Assembly (NCBI RefSeq): GCF_018502385.1
Contig: NZ_CP075523.1
Coordinates: forward strand, 2,170,001-2,234,000
Length of the DNA: 64,000 bases
Source: Synechococcus sp. LA31
GTDB taxonomy: Bacteria > Cyanobacteriota > Cyanobacteriia > PCC-6307 > Cyanobiaceae
Direction of reading: 5' to 3'
Each line of letters starts with the position of its first letter. Position 1 is the stretch's first letter. Below are positions 55,458-64,000 of this stretch, piece by piece. Below the pieces are notes generated by a model, which worked only from the letters and a program-made list of their open reading frames with translations, was not told where the DNA came from and did no database searches. The position numbers were made by a program, and so were the translations under genes.

Positions 55458-57179
55458 TCAGATGCTCCAGGCCACACCATCGATCGCGTAGCCGCGGGAG
55501 GTGAAAAATTGTTCGTCCCCGGCGGCGGCTGAGAAGCCATAGGCGCCGGTGCTGCTGTTGAAGTAGCGCACGAAATCAGTGGAGCCGGTGCTGGGGGCAA
55601 GAGCACGGAAGCCCAGATCCCCACCGCTGTAGTTGCCGCTGCTGATTAATTGATCGCGTTCGGCAGAGCTGGTGGTGTAGTAGTGCGTTTGCGTGGGTGT
55701 GTGGAACAGGCTGTACACATCAACGGCATTTTTGTTGTTCGCCTTCAGGCCCCGGAAAGAAGCGGCTAGGAAGATATAGCCCTGGTCATCCTTCAGGGTG
55801 TCGATGGCTTCAGCCGTGTCGGTTGTGTAGAAGGTGTCGTAGGTGGTGCCCGAATCAATTCGGGTCACAACCCGTTGGCCGGTGAGTGGGTCGGCCAGCG
55901 ATGAGGCTTCGGCAGAGCGCTTCTTGGTCTGTTTGTTGTCTCCGGGGATGAAGCCCACACGGGCTCCTCCGTATTGATACATCGAACCCAATACCTGGCC
56001 ATAGGGGTTGCTGGTTCCCGTGGCTGTGATCCAGAGCTGATATTCCTTGGCGTTGGCAATGCCGCCATGCACTTTGAAGTAGACCGGAACATTCTCTTTG
56101 TTTTCTGAATCTGGTGCCTGGATCGCTGCGGTCACCGTGTCGGTGTACTCCACGAGATTGCCGCCCTGGTCGTAGGTGAGCCAGGGTGATGGCGTGGCGG
56201 CGCCGCCCACATTGGTCACATTGGCTTTGCCGTTGCTGCTCGCATCGATTGAGGTGTCGGTCGGTGCCCAGAACACGCGGCTGTCGTAGTTGGCGTAGCC
56301 TTTTGAGTTGATCGTTGATTGCGACAGCTTTTTGTTGACAACCTCGCCCTTGTTGTTCACATTGACCCCGCTCGAGGGTTGACTGTTGCTGGAGGCCCAG
56401 TAGGCAGATGTCAGCGGTTCAGGAGCTTGATTGCTGCTGGTTGGATAGTAGTAGTAGGGCGTGCCATTGTTCGTTTTCGAGCTGGCATAATAAGCGGCTT
56501 TTGTCCATTCGTTTTCGCTGGGTAAAACGAAGCCGTTTGTGTTCTGCCGCTGGGCGTAGGCATAGTTGTAGTCGTTAAGGTTGTACGCGCCCGTCAGGAT
56601 ATCGTCTGAAAAGCGAACATATTTGGTAGAGAGTTTTACGTTAAATCCTTCTGGGCTTTTGGCTTTGTTGCCTTTTTCGGCGACCACCTTGCCGTTGCTG
56701 AGGGCGTTCACGAAATAGAGATATTGAAACATATTCGCCCACATCATTGGCTTGTCGGCCCAGTTCTCATCTGCTAGCGCATAGTGCTGGCCATCTTTGG
56801 CGTGCTTGAGCTGGATGATTTGCCCTTGGTAGGGATTTTCAATGGGTGAAAAGCGGTTGTTGTAGAGGGTGATGCCTGTCCAGGGGAGTTGTTCGTTGGA
56901 GCCGTCTGGATCAACGGCATTCAGGAAGGTCACATATTGCTTCGCTGTGATTTCGTATTGGCCGATCTCGAAGGCGTAGGGAACGGCGCCGAGCTGCTGG
57001 TAATTGCCCACTGTGCTTGGTTCATCGCTCGTGCTGCCGCTGCCCCCAGGATTGCTGGCTGGCACGGTGGCTTTGCTCGGATCCTCAAAGCCTTTGATGC
57101 CGATGGAGGGATTGCCAGGCTTGGCAACTCGGGAGAAATTGAGGGTGACGTCGTATTGCTGCTTTTGCGAGAGGCCCAT
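55458..57179 (-). CDS. SUMF1-fold / DUF5648-like protein, Cys-free
   Basis: A 573-aa product. Residues about 60-250 show SUMF1/formylglycine-enzyme-type features: FEIGQYEITAKQYVTFLNAV and GFVLPSENEWTKAAYY. Residues about 445-573 show DUF5648-type repeats: HYYTTSSAERDQLISSG, DFVRYFNSSTGAYGFS, EQFFTSRGYAIDG. The whole protein has no cysteine, so the FGE catalytic Cys pair is absent and enzyme activity is unlikely. There is no signal peptide. Composition is Asn/Ser/Tyr-rich and lower in GC than the neighbours. It looks like an exported adhesive or structural protein, perhaps by type I secretion. Function is inferred only. Confidence 0.75.
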   Translation of the reverse strand: MGLSQKQQYDVTLNFSRVAKPGNPSIGIKGFEDPSKATVPASNPGGSGSTSDEPSTVGNYQQLGAVPYAFEIGQYEITAKQYVTFLNAVDPDGSNEQLPWTGITLYNNRFSPIENPYQGQIIQLKHAKDGQHYALADENWADKPMMWANMFQYLYFVNALSNGKVVAEKGNKAKSPEGFNVKLSTKYVRFSDDILTGAYNLNDYNYAYAQRQNTNGFVLPSENEWTKAAYYASSKTNNGTPYYYYPTSSNQAPEPLTSAYWASSNSQPSSGVNVNNKGEVVNKKLSQSTINSKGYANYDSRVFWAPTDTSIDASSNGKANVTNVGGAATPSPWLTYDQGGNLVEYTDTVTAAIQAPDSENKENVPVYFKVHGGIANAKEYQLWITATGTSNPYGQVLGSMYQYGGARVGFIPGDNKQTKKRSAEASSLADPLTGQRVVTRIDSGTTYDTFYTTDTAEAIDTLKDDQGYIFLAASFRGLKANNKNAVDVYSLFHTPTQTHYYTTSSAERDQLISSGNYSGGDLGFRALAPSTGSTDFVRYFNSSTGAYGFSAAAGDEQFFTSRGYAIDGVAWSI

Positions 57180-57266
57180 GGCCCTGCCTTTGCGGTGATT
57201 CCTAAAGGCTAGCCACGCGATGTTGGGCTGTCATGGGCCGTTGCTTGTTGGTGCCATGGGGCCTAT

Positions 57267-57409
57267 CAGTAGCGGTTTGAGGATCAACAGGTTTTTGGTG
57301 AGGGCGAATACCAAGGCCATCGCTGTGATTGCTGAATGTGCGCAGGCGGTGATGAAAGTGCTGGGGGCGTGGCCGGTGGTGACCTCTGCCCAGTCTGCGG
57401 CCACCGGCC
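57267..57409 (-). pseudogene. Decayed clcA fragment (24-base internal deletion)
   Basis: This lies in the 379-base gap between two divergent genes (57180-57558) and is the only thing recognised there apart from a 14-base palindrome, TGCTTCGCGAAGCA, at 57508. By hand alignment it matches intact clcA at 58639-58805 with about 16 mismatches in 140 aligned bases (roughly 88%) and one 24-base gap bounded by GAA on both sides. On the minus strand it still reads [15 protein letters not shown] then ITACAHSAITAMALVFALTK, i.e. ClcA residues about 381-436 without VFAGMAAF. A short open frame (57231-57488) persists but has no channel. Confidence 0.8.
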
Positions 57410-57558
57410 TTGAGGTTGGATTGAGAAAAGATCTGATTGCATTAGGGCTGTAGAGCTTTTGCCGCGTTTTGTGTCTCTTTCTTCGCATGCAAGCGTTTGA
57501 TATTGCTTGCTTCGCGAAGCATCTCTAGCCCTTTGAAAGGACTCTTGCTCCTGATCGC

Positions 57559-58512
57559 ATGCCTGGTCGTCGCCTTCAGTACACCTCACCCTTTCAATAC
57601 AATCCTGGCAATAGCTCTGAAGTGGTGACGTACCTTCAGGGGCTGAAAGGTGGCGATCTCCCGGGCACCTATCTCTTGGTGGGCGCCTACACCCGCAATC
57701 TCAACGGATCAAGCCCTACGCCTGAGGACCCCGCCATTGTTGGTTTTACCTATACCGGTGCCGTGGACGGTTCCAGTGCGGATGGATGGCGGAGTGTGCA
57801 GGGCATCACGCAGTTGGGCACGTCCGGCACTTACACCTTTGTGCACTCGGTGGATGGTGGGTTGGCGGTGGGTAATACCGACAACGCTGATGTGGATGAT
57901 CTCACCGGTTACTTCAGCTTGAGTTCAACGGCCTTCATCGTGGATCTCGAGACCGGCCTGCAGACTCCAATCCGCTACCCGGGGCAACGTGATCCATTGG
58001 TGACCCACACTGCTTATGGCATCTGGGATAATGAAGATGGCACCTACACCATTGCTGGCGGCTCGGGTGAGCGGCTCAAGCGCGGCAACAGTCGTGTGGA
58101 TTCGGGTGAGGCCTATCTGATTGATTACGACAGCGTTACGGGCCGCTTCAGTAACTACACCAGCTTTGCCTATCGCAACCGAGATCGCACTGATCTGATC
58201 AGCCATTTTGAGGGCATCTATCGCACGAAGAGGGGCGCCTACCGCTTGCCCGCCACCAGCGTGGCGTTGAACCGCAAGGGTGATGCAGCGATCGCTTCTG
58301 TCGTTACGGTGAAGCGCAACAAGCGTGATGATTTCAAACCCGAGGCCAATTGGCGCGATCTGAAGGTGACCCGCAGTAGCGATGGGGAGGCGAGTGTGAT
58401 CAGCACGGCGAACTCACAGTTTCGCCAGGTCACCGTGGGCTTCGCGAACTATCCCGATGGCAACGGCGGCCTCACACCCTTGGATTTTGTTGCCCAACCA
58501 CTGCTGATCTGA
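57559..58512 (+). CDS. Unassigned beta-rich protein, Cys-free
   Basis: A 317-aa product from ATG 57559. I do not recognise a named domain. Repeated strand-turn motifs suggest a propeller or sandwich: GTYLLVGAYTRNLNGSSP, TFVHSVDGGLAVGNTDNADV, TAYGIWDNEDGTYTIAGGSG and AYLIDYDSVTGRFSNYTSF. The HS-x-GGLAVGN and YGIW...YTIAGG blocks recur in some bacterial proteins I recall without function. No cysteine, no signal peptide, no membrane segment. It is divergent from the SUMF1-like gene and convergent with clcA; together these form a short accessory patch. Confidence 0.7.
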   Translation: MPGRRLQYTSPFQYNPGNSSEVVTYLQGLKGGDLPGTYLLVGAYTRNLNGSSPTPEDPAIVGFTYTGAVDGSSADGWRSVQGITQLGTSGTYTFVHSVDGGLAVGNTDNADVDDLTGYFSLSSTAFIVDLETGLQTPIRYPGQRDPLVTHTAYGIWDNEDGTYTIAGGSGERLKRGNSRVDSGEAYLIDYDSVTGRFSNYTSFAYRNRDRTDLISHFEGIYRTKRGAYRLPATSVALNRKGDAAIASVVTVKRNKRDDFKPEANWRDLKVTRSSDGEASVISTANSQFRQVTVGFANYPDGNGGLTPLDFVAQPLLI

Positions 58513-58527
58513 CGGCCGGGGCTGCGT

Positions 58528-59946
58528 TCAGTGCGTTGGAAGCACGGGCTTGAGGGTGCCCATCAGCTTCAGCTGGCGTTTGTAGATCGATTGCTCGTGC
58601 AGGATGCTCGCCATCACGGTGCTGGCGACGGCGCAGACCAGTAGTGGCTTCAGGATCAAGAGGTTTTTGGTGAGGGCGAACACCAAGAACACCGCTGTGA
58701 TCGGTGAACGTGCGCAGGCGGCGATGAAGGCGGCCATGCCGGCGAACACGAAGGTGCTGGGGGCGTGGCCGGTGGTGACCTCCGCCCAGCCTGCAGCCAC
58801 CAGGCCGATGGAGCCTCCCAGGGTGAGCATCGGAGCGAACAGGCCGCCGGGGGCGCCGGTGGAGGCCGCCAGGCCGGTGCCGAAGAACAACAGCGCAAAG
58901 ATGCCGACAGCTTTGCTCACCTCAACGTGACCATCGGCAATCACGTGTTGCAGGGCGGCGGTGTTGCGGAAATCGGCGGGTAGGGCGGCGTACACCAGGC
59001 CGATCAACAGGCCGCCGATCATCATGCGCAGCACCAGTTGGTCGGGCAGCCAGCGCACACCCAGCCGCTGCATCCCCACCACATAGCGGCTGTAGAGCTC
59101 AGCTAGCAGTGCCACTGCAGCCCCCAGCACCACCAGGTAAATCAGATCGCGGGGGGCGAAGCTCAGGTCGGGGCTGTATTCGCTGATCAGCTGGAAGCCG
59201 CCGTTCTCGATGCCCGCGGCTTTGCTGCCCATCCCCGCCAGACCCATCAGATCGGCCCAGAAGCTGCCGAGGAAGGCGGTGCTGAACACGAGTAGCAGCA
59301 GCACCGGGCCTGCTTGCCGTAGCAGTTCTTCGATGGCATAAAAAAAGCCACCGAGCGGTGCGTTGAACACAGCTGCGATGCCGGCGCCGCCGCCGGCGGC
59401 CACGATCACGCGCATCAGCGAGGGCGGCGCCTTGAACCAGCGGGCCATCTGCCAGCCCACCGAGCTGCCCATCTGCACCGAGGGGCCCTCTGGCCCAAGC
59501 GGGAAGCCGCTACCGATGGCCAGGATGCCCGCCACCAGTTTCACGACGGCCACCCGCAGCTGCATCGGCACGCGCTGACGGCTGAGGAAACGCATCACGT
59601 GCGGGATGCCGGACCCGGCTGCAGCGGGTGCCAGCTGTTGCACGAGCAGGCCCGAGAGCGCTCCGCCTATAGCCCCCAGCAGCGGCAACACGAGCCATGG
59701 GCTGGCGATCTCCAGCAGGCGCAGCCGCCAGCTGCCGAGCCAGCCCACGCCTGTTTTGAACAGAAGACCGGTCACAGCTGCCCCCAGGGAGGTGACCACC
59801 AACGTGATCACCACCGCGGGCCAGCGCTGCTCGATCAGACGCTCGAGATTGCGGCTCGCCCTCCAGCTCTGGGGGTGCAGCGAGACTCGTTCACCGATCA
59901 ACGCAAACTCACACTTCTGCCAACACTTTGGCTTCTTGCTCGGCAC
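58528..59946 (-). CDS. clcA: ClC-family chloride channel/antiporter
   Basis: A 472-aa (GTG 59946) or 457-aa (TTG 59901) polytopic protein. ClC selectivity motifs are GSGIPHVM and [10 protein letters not shown], the latter with the gating Glu kept and Pro in place of the Arg/Lys of GREGP. The internal Glu region [12 protein letters not shown] and [14 protein letters not shown] are present. It moves chloride or other anions, possibly with proton exchange. No CBS domains. The longer start overlaps the end of acnB by 38 bases. A decayed partial copy lies at 57.3-57.4 kb. Confidence 0.92.
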   Translation of the reverse strand: MPSKKPKCWQKCEFALIGERVSLHPQSWRASRNLERLIEQRWPAVVITLVVTSLGAAVTGLLFKTGVGWLGSWRLRLLEIASPWLVLPLLGAIGGALSGLLVQQLAPAAAGSGIPHVMRFLSRQRVPMQLRVAVVKLVAGILAIGSGFPLGPEGPSVQMGSSVGWQMARWFKAPPSLMRVIVAAGGGAGIAAVFNAPLGGFFYAIEELLRQAGPVLLLLVFSTAFLGSFWADLMGLAGMGSKAAGIENGGFQLISEYSPDLSFAPRDLIYLVVLGAAVALLAELYSRYVVGMQRLGVRWLPDQLVLRMMIGGLLIGLVYAALPADFRNTAALQHVIADGHVEVSKAVGIFALLFFGTGLAASTGAPGGLFAPMLTLGGSIGLVAAGWAEVTTGHAPSTFVFAGMAAFIAACARSPITAVFLVFALTKNLLILKPLLVCAVASTVMASILHEQSIYKRQLKLMGTLKPVLPTH

Positions 59947-62524
59947 TCACCACCCGGCCGCTGTCTTCAAATCCTTCGATCTGATCGAAGTTGAGGTAGC
60001 GGTAGAGCTCGGCGCCGCGCGGATCGATCTTGGCGGCGGCGATGGCCAGGTATTGATCCTTGCTGGGGATGCGGCCCAGCTGGGCGCACACCGCAGCCAG
60101 TTCAGCGCTGCCCAGATACACCTGGGCGCCGTTGCCGAGGCGGTTGTTGAAGTTGCGGGTGCTGGTGGAGAACACGGTTGTGTTGTCTTCCACCCGGGCC
60201 TGGTTGCCCATGCACAGCGAGCAGCCGGGCATCTCCATGCGGGAGCCGGCCTTCTCGAAGATGGCGTAATAGCCCTCTTGCTTGAGCATCTCCTCATCCA
60301 TGCGGGTGGGCGGGCAGACCCAGAGGCGGGCGGTGTTCTCGCCCTGGCCTTCCAGCACCGTGGCTGCGGCCCGGTAGTGGCCGATGTTGGTCATGCAGGA
60401 GCCGATGAACACTTCATCGACCTGAGCACCCGCCACATCGGTAAGAGTTTTGACGTTGTCGGGGTCGTTGGGGCAGGCCAGGATTGGTTCGTTGATCTCG
60501 TCGAGGTTGATCTCGATCACGGCGGCGTATTCGGCGTCGGCGTCGGCTTCCATCAGCACCGGGTTCGCGAGCCATTCCTCCATGGCCTTGATGCGGCGGG
60601 CCAGGGTGCGCTCGTCGCTATAGCCCCGGGCAATCATGTTTTTGAGCAGCGCCACATTGCTGCGCAGGTATTCGCTCACGGTGTCCACTGAGAGCTTGAT
60701 CGTGCTGCCGGCGCAGGAACGCTCGGCGGTGGCATCGGTGAGCTCGAAGGCCTGTTCGAGTTTGAGATCGGGCAGCCCTTCGATCTCCATGATCCGGCCG
60801 CTGAAAATGTTCTTTTTGCCGGCCTTTTCCACGGTGAGCAGTCCCTGTTGGATCGCCACATAGGGGATGGCGTTCACCACATCGCGCAGGGTCACGCCCG
60901 GCTGCAGCGAGCCGGAAAACTTCACCAGCACCGATTCGGGCATGTCGAGCGGCATGGCGCCGATCGCGGCGGCGAAGGCCACCAGGCCTGATCCGGCCGG
61001 GAAGGAGATGCCCAGGGGAAAGCGGGTGTGGCTGTCGCCGCCGGTGCCCACGGTGTCGGGCAGGAGCATGCGGTTGAGCCAGCTGTGGATGATGCCGTCG
61101 CCGGGGCGCAGGGCTACGCCGCCGCGGGAGCTGATGAAGTCGGGCAGCTCGGCGTGGGTCTTGAGGTCTACCGGCTTGGGATAGGCGGCGGTGTGGCAGA
61201 AGCTCTGCATCACCAGATCGGCGGAGAAGCCCAGGCAGGCCAGCTCCTTCATCTCATCGCGGGTCATCGGCCCGGTGGTGTCCTGGGAGCCCACGGTGGT
61301 CATCAGCGGTTCGCAGCTGGTGCCGGGACGCACGCCGCTCAGGCCGCAGGCCTTGCCCACCATCTTCTGGGCCAGGGTGAAGCCCTTGCCGCTGTCGGCG
61401 GGAGCTGCCGGGCGGATGAACAGATCGCTGGCGGGCAGCCCCAACTGGGCGCGCACCTTGTCGGTGAGAGCGCGGCCGATCATCAGCGGGATGCGGCCAC
61501 CGGCGCGCACCTCATCGGTGATCGTGCTGGGCTTGAGCTCGAACCGGGCCACGATCTCGCCGGCATTCGGCTCACCGGCGGCGCGCTCGATCGTGCCGGC
61601 GTAGGGGCGGATCGTGATCACATCGCCAGAGTTGAGAGCGCTCACGTCGCACTCGATCGGCAGGGCGCCGGAATCTTCCGCGGTGTTGAAGAAGATTGGC
61701 GCAATCTTGCCGCCCAGCACCACACCGCCGCTGCGCTTGTTCGGCACATGGGGAATGTTGGTGCCGGTGTGCCAGAGCACCGAGTTGATCGCGGATTTGC
61801 GGGAGCTGCCGGTGCCCACCACATCGCCCACGTAGGCCACGGGGTGGCCCTTTCGCTTGAGCTCGCTGATCAGCTCCAGGCCGCCGGGCATGCGGGTTTC
61901 CAGCATCGCCGTGGCGTGCAAGGGGATGTCGGGGCGGGTGGTGGCGTGGGTGGCGGGGGAGAGGTCGTCGGTGTTGGTTTCGCCCTCCACCTTGAACACC
62001 GTCACGGTGATCTCCGCGGGCAGCTCTGGCTTGGCGGTGAACCACTCGGCACCCGCCCAGCTGTCGATCACCCGCTTGGCGTAGGGGTTGCTGGCGGCCA
62101 GCTCCAGCACATCGTTGTAAGCGTCGTAAACGAGCAGGGTGCGGCTTAAACCGGTGGTGGCGGTTTCGGCGATCGCGGCATCACTGCTGGACAGCAGCTC
62201 GATCAGGGCGCCCACGTTGTATCCACCGATCATGGTGGCCAGCAGCTGCACCGCTTCTGCAGGACTCACCAGAGGGCTGCTGGTGTTGCCTTGAGCCACG
62301 GCGCTGAGCCAGCTGGCCTTCACATAGGCCGCTTCATCCACGCCGGGGGGGATGCGCTCGGAAAGCAGATGCAGCAGGAAGGTTTCCTCGCCGGCGGGTG
62401 GTGCCTGCAGCAGTTCGGTGAGGGCCTGGGTCTGGGCAGCGGTGAGGGGCAGGGCCGGAATCCCCAGGGCTTCACGTTCCGCGGCTGCGGCGCGGTAGTC
62501 GGCAAGGAAGCTGCTGGCAACCAT
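59909..62524 (-). CDS. acnB: Aconitate hydratase B
   Basis: An 871-aa citrate-to-isocitrate isomerase. The 4Fe-4S ligands are the Cys in GSCMTNIGH and the two in GCSLCMGNQ. Substrate and domain blocks are [53 protein letters not shown] and the swivel domain [16 protein letters not shown]. The AcnB-type N-terminal HEAT-like domain is present, and the length is normal. Cyanobacteria use AcnB for 2-oxoglutarate supply. Divergent from the DAHP synthase gene with a 140-base gap. Confidence 0.97.
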   Translation of the reverse strand: MVASSFLADYRAAAAEREALGIPALPLTAAQTQALTELLQAPPAGEETFLLHLLSERIPPGVDEAAYVKASWLSAVAQGNTSSPLVSPAEAVQLLATMIGGYNVGALIELLSSSDAAIAETATTGLSRTLLVYDAYNDVLELAASNPYAKRVIDSWAGAEWFTAKPELPAEITVTVFKVEGETNTDDLSPATHATTRPDIPLHATAMLETRMPGGLELISELKRKGHPVAYVGDVVGTGSSRKSAINSVLWHTGTNIPHVPNKRSGGVVLGGKIAPIFFNTAEDSGALPIECDVSALNSGDVITIRPYAGTIERAAGEPNAGEIVARFELKPSTITDEVRAGGRIPLMIGRALTDKVRAQLGLPASDLFIRPAAPADSGKGFTLAQKMVGKACGLSGVRPGTSCEPLMTTVGSQDTTGPMTRDEMKELACLGFSADLVMQSFCHTAAYPKPVDLKTHAELPDFISSRGGVALRPGDGIIHSWLNRMLLPDTVGTGGDSHTRFPLGISFPAGSGLVAFAAAIGAMPLDMPESVLVKFSGSLQPGVTLRDVVNAIPYVAIQQGLLTVEKAGKKNIFSGRIMEIEGLPDLKLEQAFELTDATAERSCAGSTIKLSVDTVSEYLRSNVALLKNMIARGYSDERTLARRIKAMEEWLANPVLMEADADAEYAAVIEINLDEINEPILACPNDPDNVKTLTDVAGAQVDEVFIGSCMTNIGHYRAAATVLEGQGENTARLWVCPPTRMDEEMLKQEGYYAIFEKAGSRMEMPGCSLCMGNQARVEDNTTVFSTSTRNFNNRLGNGAQVYLGSAELAAVCAQLGRIPSKDQYLAIAAAKIDPRGAELYRYLNFDQIEGFEDSGRVVSAEQEAKVLAEV

Positions 62525-62664
62525 CGGCGTAGGGGGCCCTCACGGACCTGACGAACTGTGACGTAACTCCCATTGTTCTTTGCCGCCCTGCCCGGCTCTG
62601 GTGGCAACGGCTGCAAACGGGCTTTTAGGCTGCCCTATCCACCTGCCCCTGCGCGGTTGCCGGC

Positions 62665-63732
62665 ATGAGTCCCACCTCTGATCTCCACGTGGTGGATACC
62701 CGGCCTTTGGTGGCTCCCGCTCTGCTCTACGGCGAGCTGCCCCTCTCCGAAGGCGCTGAGTCCACCGTGCGCAGGGCCCGTGAACGGATCAAAGCCATCC
62801 TGCGTGGGGATGATCAGCGTCTACTGGTGATCGTGGGCCCCTGCTCGGTTCACGACGTGGAGGCTGCCAAGGAGTACGCGGCGGCGATCGCTGAGCAGCA
62901 TCACCGCCACCGCGATCAGCTGGAGGTGGTGATGCGGGTGTATTTCGAGAAACCCCGCACCACCGTGGGCTGGAAGGGGTTGATCAATGATCCCCACCTT
63001 GATGGCAGCTACGACATCAACACCGGCCTCAAGCTGGCGCGCGGCCTGCTGCTGCATCTGGCTGAGATGGGTTTACCGGCGGCCACAGAGCTGCTGGATC
63101 CGGTGGTGCCCCAATACATCGCTGATTTGATCAGCTGGACCGCCATCGGTGCTCGCACCACCGAGAGCCAGACCCACCGCGAGATGGCATCAGGCCTCTC
63201 GATGCCGATCGGGTTCAAGAACGGCACCGATGGCAGCGCCTCCACCGCCATCAATGCGATGGAGGCGGCTGCCCGCCCCCACCATTTCCTAGGCATCAAC
63301 AAAGACGGCAGCGCCGCCATCGTGACCACCACCGGCAACCCGGATGGGCACTTGGTGCTGCGGGGTGGCAAACAGGGCACCAACTTCCACGCCGAGGCGA
63401 TCGAGGCGGCGGCGACGGCGCTGGAGAAAGACGGTTTGCCTGCGCGGGTGATGGTGGATTGCAGCCATGGCAACTCCAACAAGGACTACCGCCGTCAGGG
63501 CGAGGTGGCCACGGCCGTGGCCGATCAGCTGCGCCAGGGATCGCGCCATGTGATGGGCGTGATGATCGAGAGCCATCTGGTGGCTGGCAACCAGAAGATC
63601 CCTGCGGATCTCAGCCAGCTCACGTATGGCCAAAGCATCACCGATGCTTGCATTGATCTCGGCACCACCCGTGAGCTACTGGCGGACCTTGCTGCTGCGG
63701 TGGCCGAGGCTAAAACCAAGACTGGGGCATAG
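62665..63732 (+). CDS. aroF: 3-deoxy-7-phosphoheptulonate synthase (class I)
   Basis: A 355-aa DAHP synthase of the AroFGH type that condenses PEP and erythrose 4-phosphate. Motifs are VIVGPCSVHDVEAAKEYA, MRVYFEKPRTTVGWKG, DPHLDGSYDINTGL, GARTTESQTHREMASGLSMP, GFKNGTDGS, and the metal site VDCSHGNSNKD. First step of the shikimate pathway; aroE is at 44 kb. Which feedback amino acid acts cannot be told, so the symbol is nominal. Confidence 0.95.
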   Translation: MSPTSDLHVVDTRPLVAPALLYGELPLSEGAESTVRRARERIKAILRGDDQRLLVIVGPCSVHDVEAAKEYAAAIAEQHHRHRDQLEVVMRVYFEKPRTTVGWKGLINDPHLDGSYDINTGLKLARGLLLHLAEMGLPAATELLDPVVPQYIADLISWTAIGARTTESQTHREMASGLSMPIGFKNGTDGSASTAINAMEAAARPHHFLGINKDGSAAIVTTTGNPDGHLVLRGGKQGTNFHAEAIEAAATALEKDGLPARVMVDCSHGNSNKDYRRQGEVATAVADQLRQGSRHVMGVMIESHLVAGNQKIPADLSQLTYGQSITDACIDLGTTRELLADLAAAVAEAKTKTGA

Positions 63733-63755
63733 GGCTGGGCCTCGGTAGAGATGAA

Positions 63756-63782
63756 TGAGCACTCGCGTCTTTTGAGTGCTAA
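63756..63782 (+). promoter_or_regulatory. CIRCE-like operator (HrcA site)
   Basis: TGAGCACTC (63756-63764), a 9-base spacer and GAGTGCTAA (63774-63782). The consensus is TTAGCACTC-N9-GAGTGCTAA; the right arm is perfect and the left differs at one base. Spacing is exactly 9. It lies 24 bases after the DAHP synthase stop and about 60-90 bases before candidate starts of the gene running off the window. Confidence 0.72.
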
Positions 63783-63872
63783 TTCACTGCGAGGTTGCAA
63801 AATGTTTGCGCTGAACAGCGGGTTGATCGGTCTTGCGTAGTGTTTGATCAGATGCAATCAGGGGGTCTGCTG

Positions 63873-64000
63873 ATGACCTATCTCCTGCAGTTTTGTGGGG
63901 TGTCTGATCCTTTGCAGCTGTTTTATCTGGAGCAGAGCAGCGTGAGCCAGGGGCCTGCGTTCGCTGGATTTCGGCCGTTTCGGCTCGATGCGTTGCTCGA
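63873..64000 (+). CDS. Start of an unidentified gene (3' end outside window)
   Basis: An open frame runs to the right edge: ATG 63873 gives MTYLLQFCGVSDPLQLFYLE, with AGGGGG about 7 bases upstream. ATG 63852 and GTG 63840 are in-frame alternatives. About 42 residues are visible (VSQGPAFAGFRPFRLDALL at the end). No family is recognised, and it is clearly not GroES, GroEL or a small heat-shock protein. The CIRCE-like operator upstream would place it under heat-shock control. Confidence 0.45.
   Translation, partial: MTYLLQFCGVSDPLQLFYLEQSSVSQGPAFAGFRPFRLDALL

Noticed and set aside
57220-57453. 77-aa plus-strand frame in the clcA-remnant gap
   Set aside because: It is the complement of the clcA fragment, whose protein similarity is on the minus strand.
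63751-63840. 29-codon frame starting ATGAATGAGC and covering the CIRCE-like site
   Set aside because: The sequence is better explained by the inverted repeat; no Shine-Dalgarno and no conserved pattern.

Overview
The window is a gene-dense, high-GC stretch of a cyanobacterial chromosome, most likely an alpha-cyanobacterium (Cyanobium/Synechococcus type). The evidence is lineage-marking genes: PsbQ, a Psb34-like PSII assembly protein, SqdB/SqdX, a GT2 resembling MgdA, CbiD, Tic20, Ycf23 and Ycf37 homologues, an SLH-domain porin, a fused sucrose-phosphate synthase, and several small proteins of picocyanobacterial type. Copies of the HIP1 octamer (GCGATCGC) also recur. No phage, transposase, CRISPR array or rRNA was seen. 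One tRNA, Gly(CCC), is present.

Layout. 0-5 kb: the end of an SNF2 helicase, small and secreted hypotheticals, tRNA-Gly and a class V aminotransferase. 4.8-10.5 kb: cbiD, guaA, two conserved hypotheticals and PBP2 (mrdA). 10.4-13.9 kb: sqdX and sqdB (sulfolipid), an unlisted 55-aa Psb34-like gene and thiG. 14-18.7 kb: ycf37-like, rplT-rpmI, a SpoIID-domain protein and a glucolipid-synthase-like GT2. 18.7-24.8 kb: a one-direction run tig-clpP-clpX-LRAT protein-dnaX. 25-29 kb: asd-dapA-rnj. 29-34.6 kb: tilS with a membrane protein, ycf23 and uvrB. 34.7-44.9 kb: sucrose synthesis, an LCP protein, purT, mraY, argG, rpsF, tic20 and aroE. 45-51.5 kb: dnaK, porin, pstS, thiO and psbQ. 51.6-55.4 kb: purU, an O-antigen-ligase-like protein and a B12-type radical SAM protein. 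55.4-58.5 kb: a small accessory patch. 58.5-64 kb: clcA, acnB, DAHP synthase, then a CIRCE-like operator before a gene cut by the window edge.

Most of the window is housekeeping. Functional links can be read across it. PurU makes formate and PurT uses it. ThiO and ThiG both serve thiazole synthesis. SqdB, SqdX and the GT2 make thylakoid lipids. Asd and DapA are consecutive lysine-pathway steps. Tig, ClpP and ClpX form a proteostasis operon.

The least ordinary part is 55.4-58.5 kb. Two divergent genes encode proteins with no cysteine and no evident signal peptide. One is an SUMF1-fold/DUF5648-like protein and the other is an unassigned beta-rich protein. Between them lies a decayed, internally deleted fragment of the clcA gene, whose intact copy lies immediately beyond. 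The second notable signal is the CIRCE-type inverted repeat at 63756-63782, upstream of a non-chaperone reading frame.
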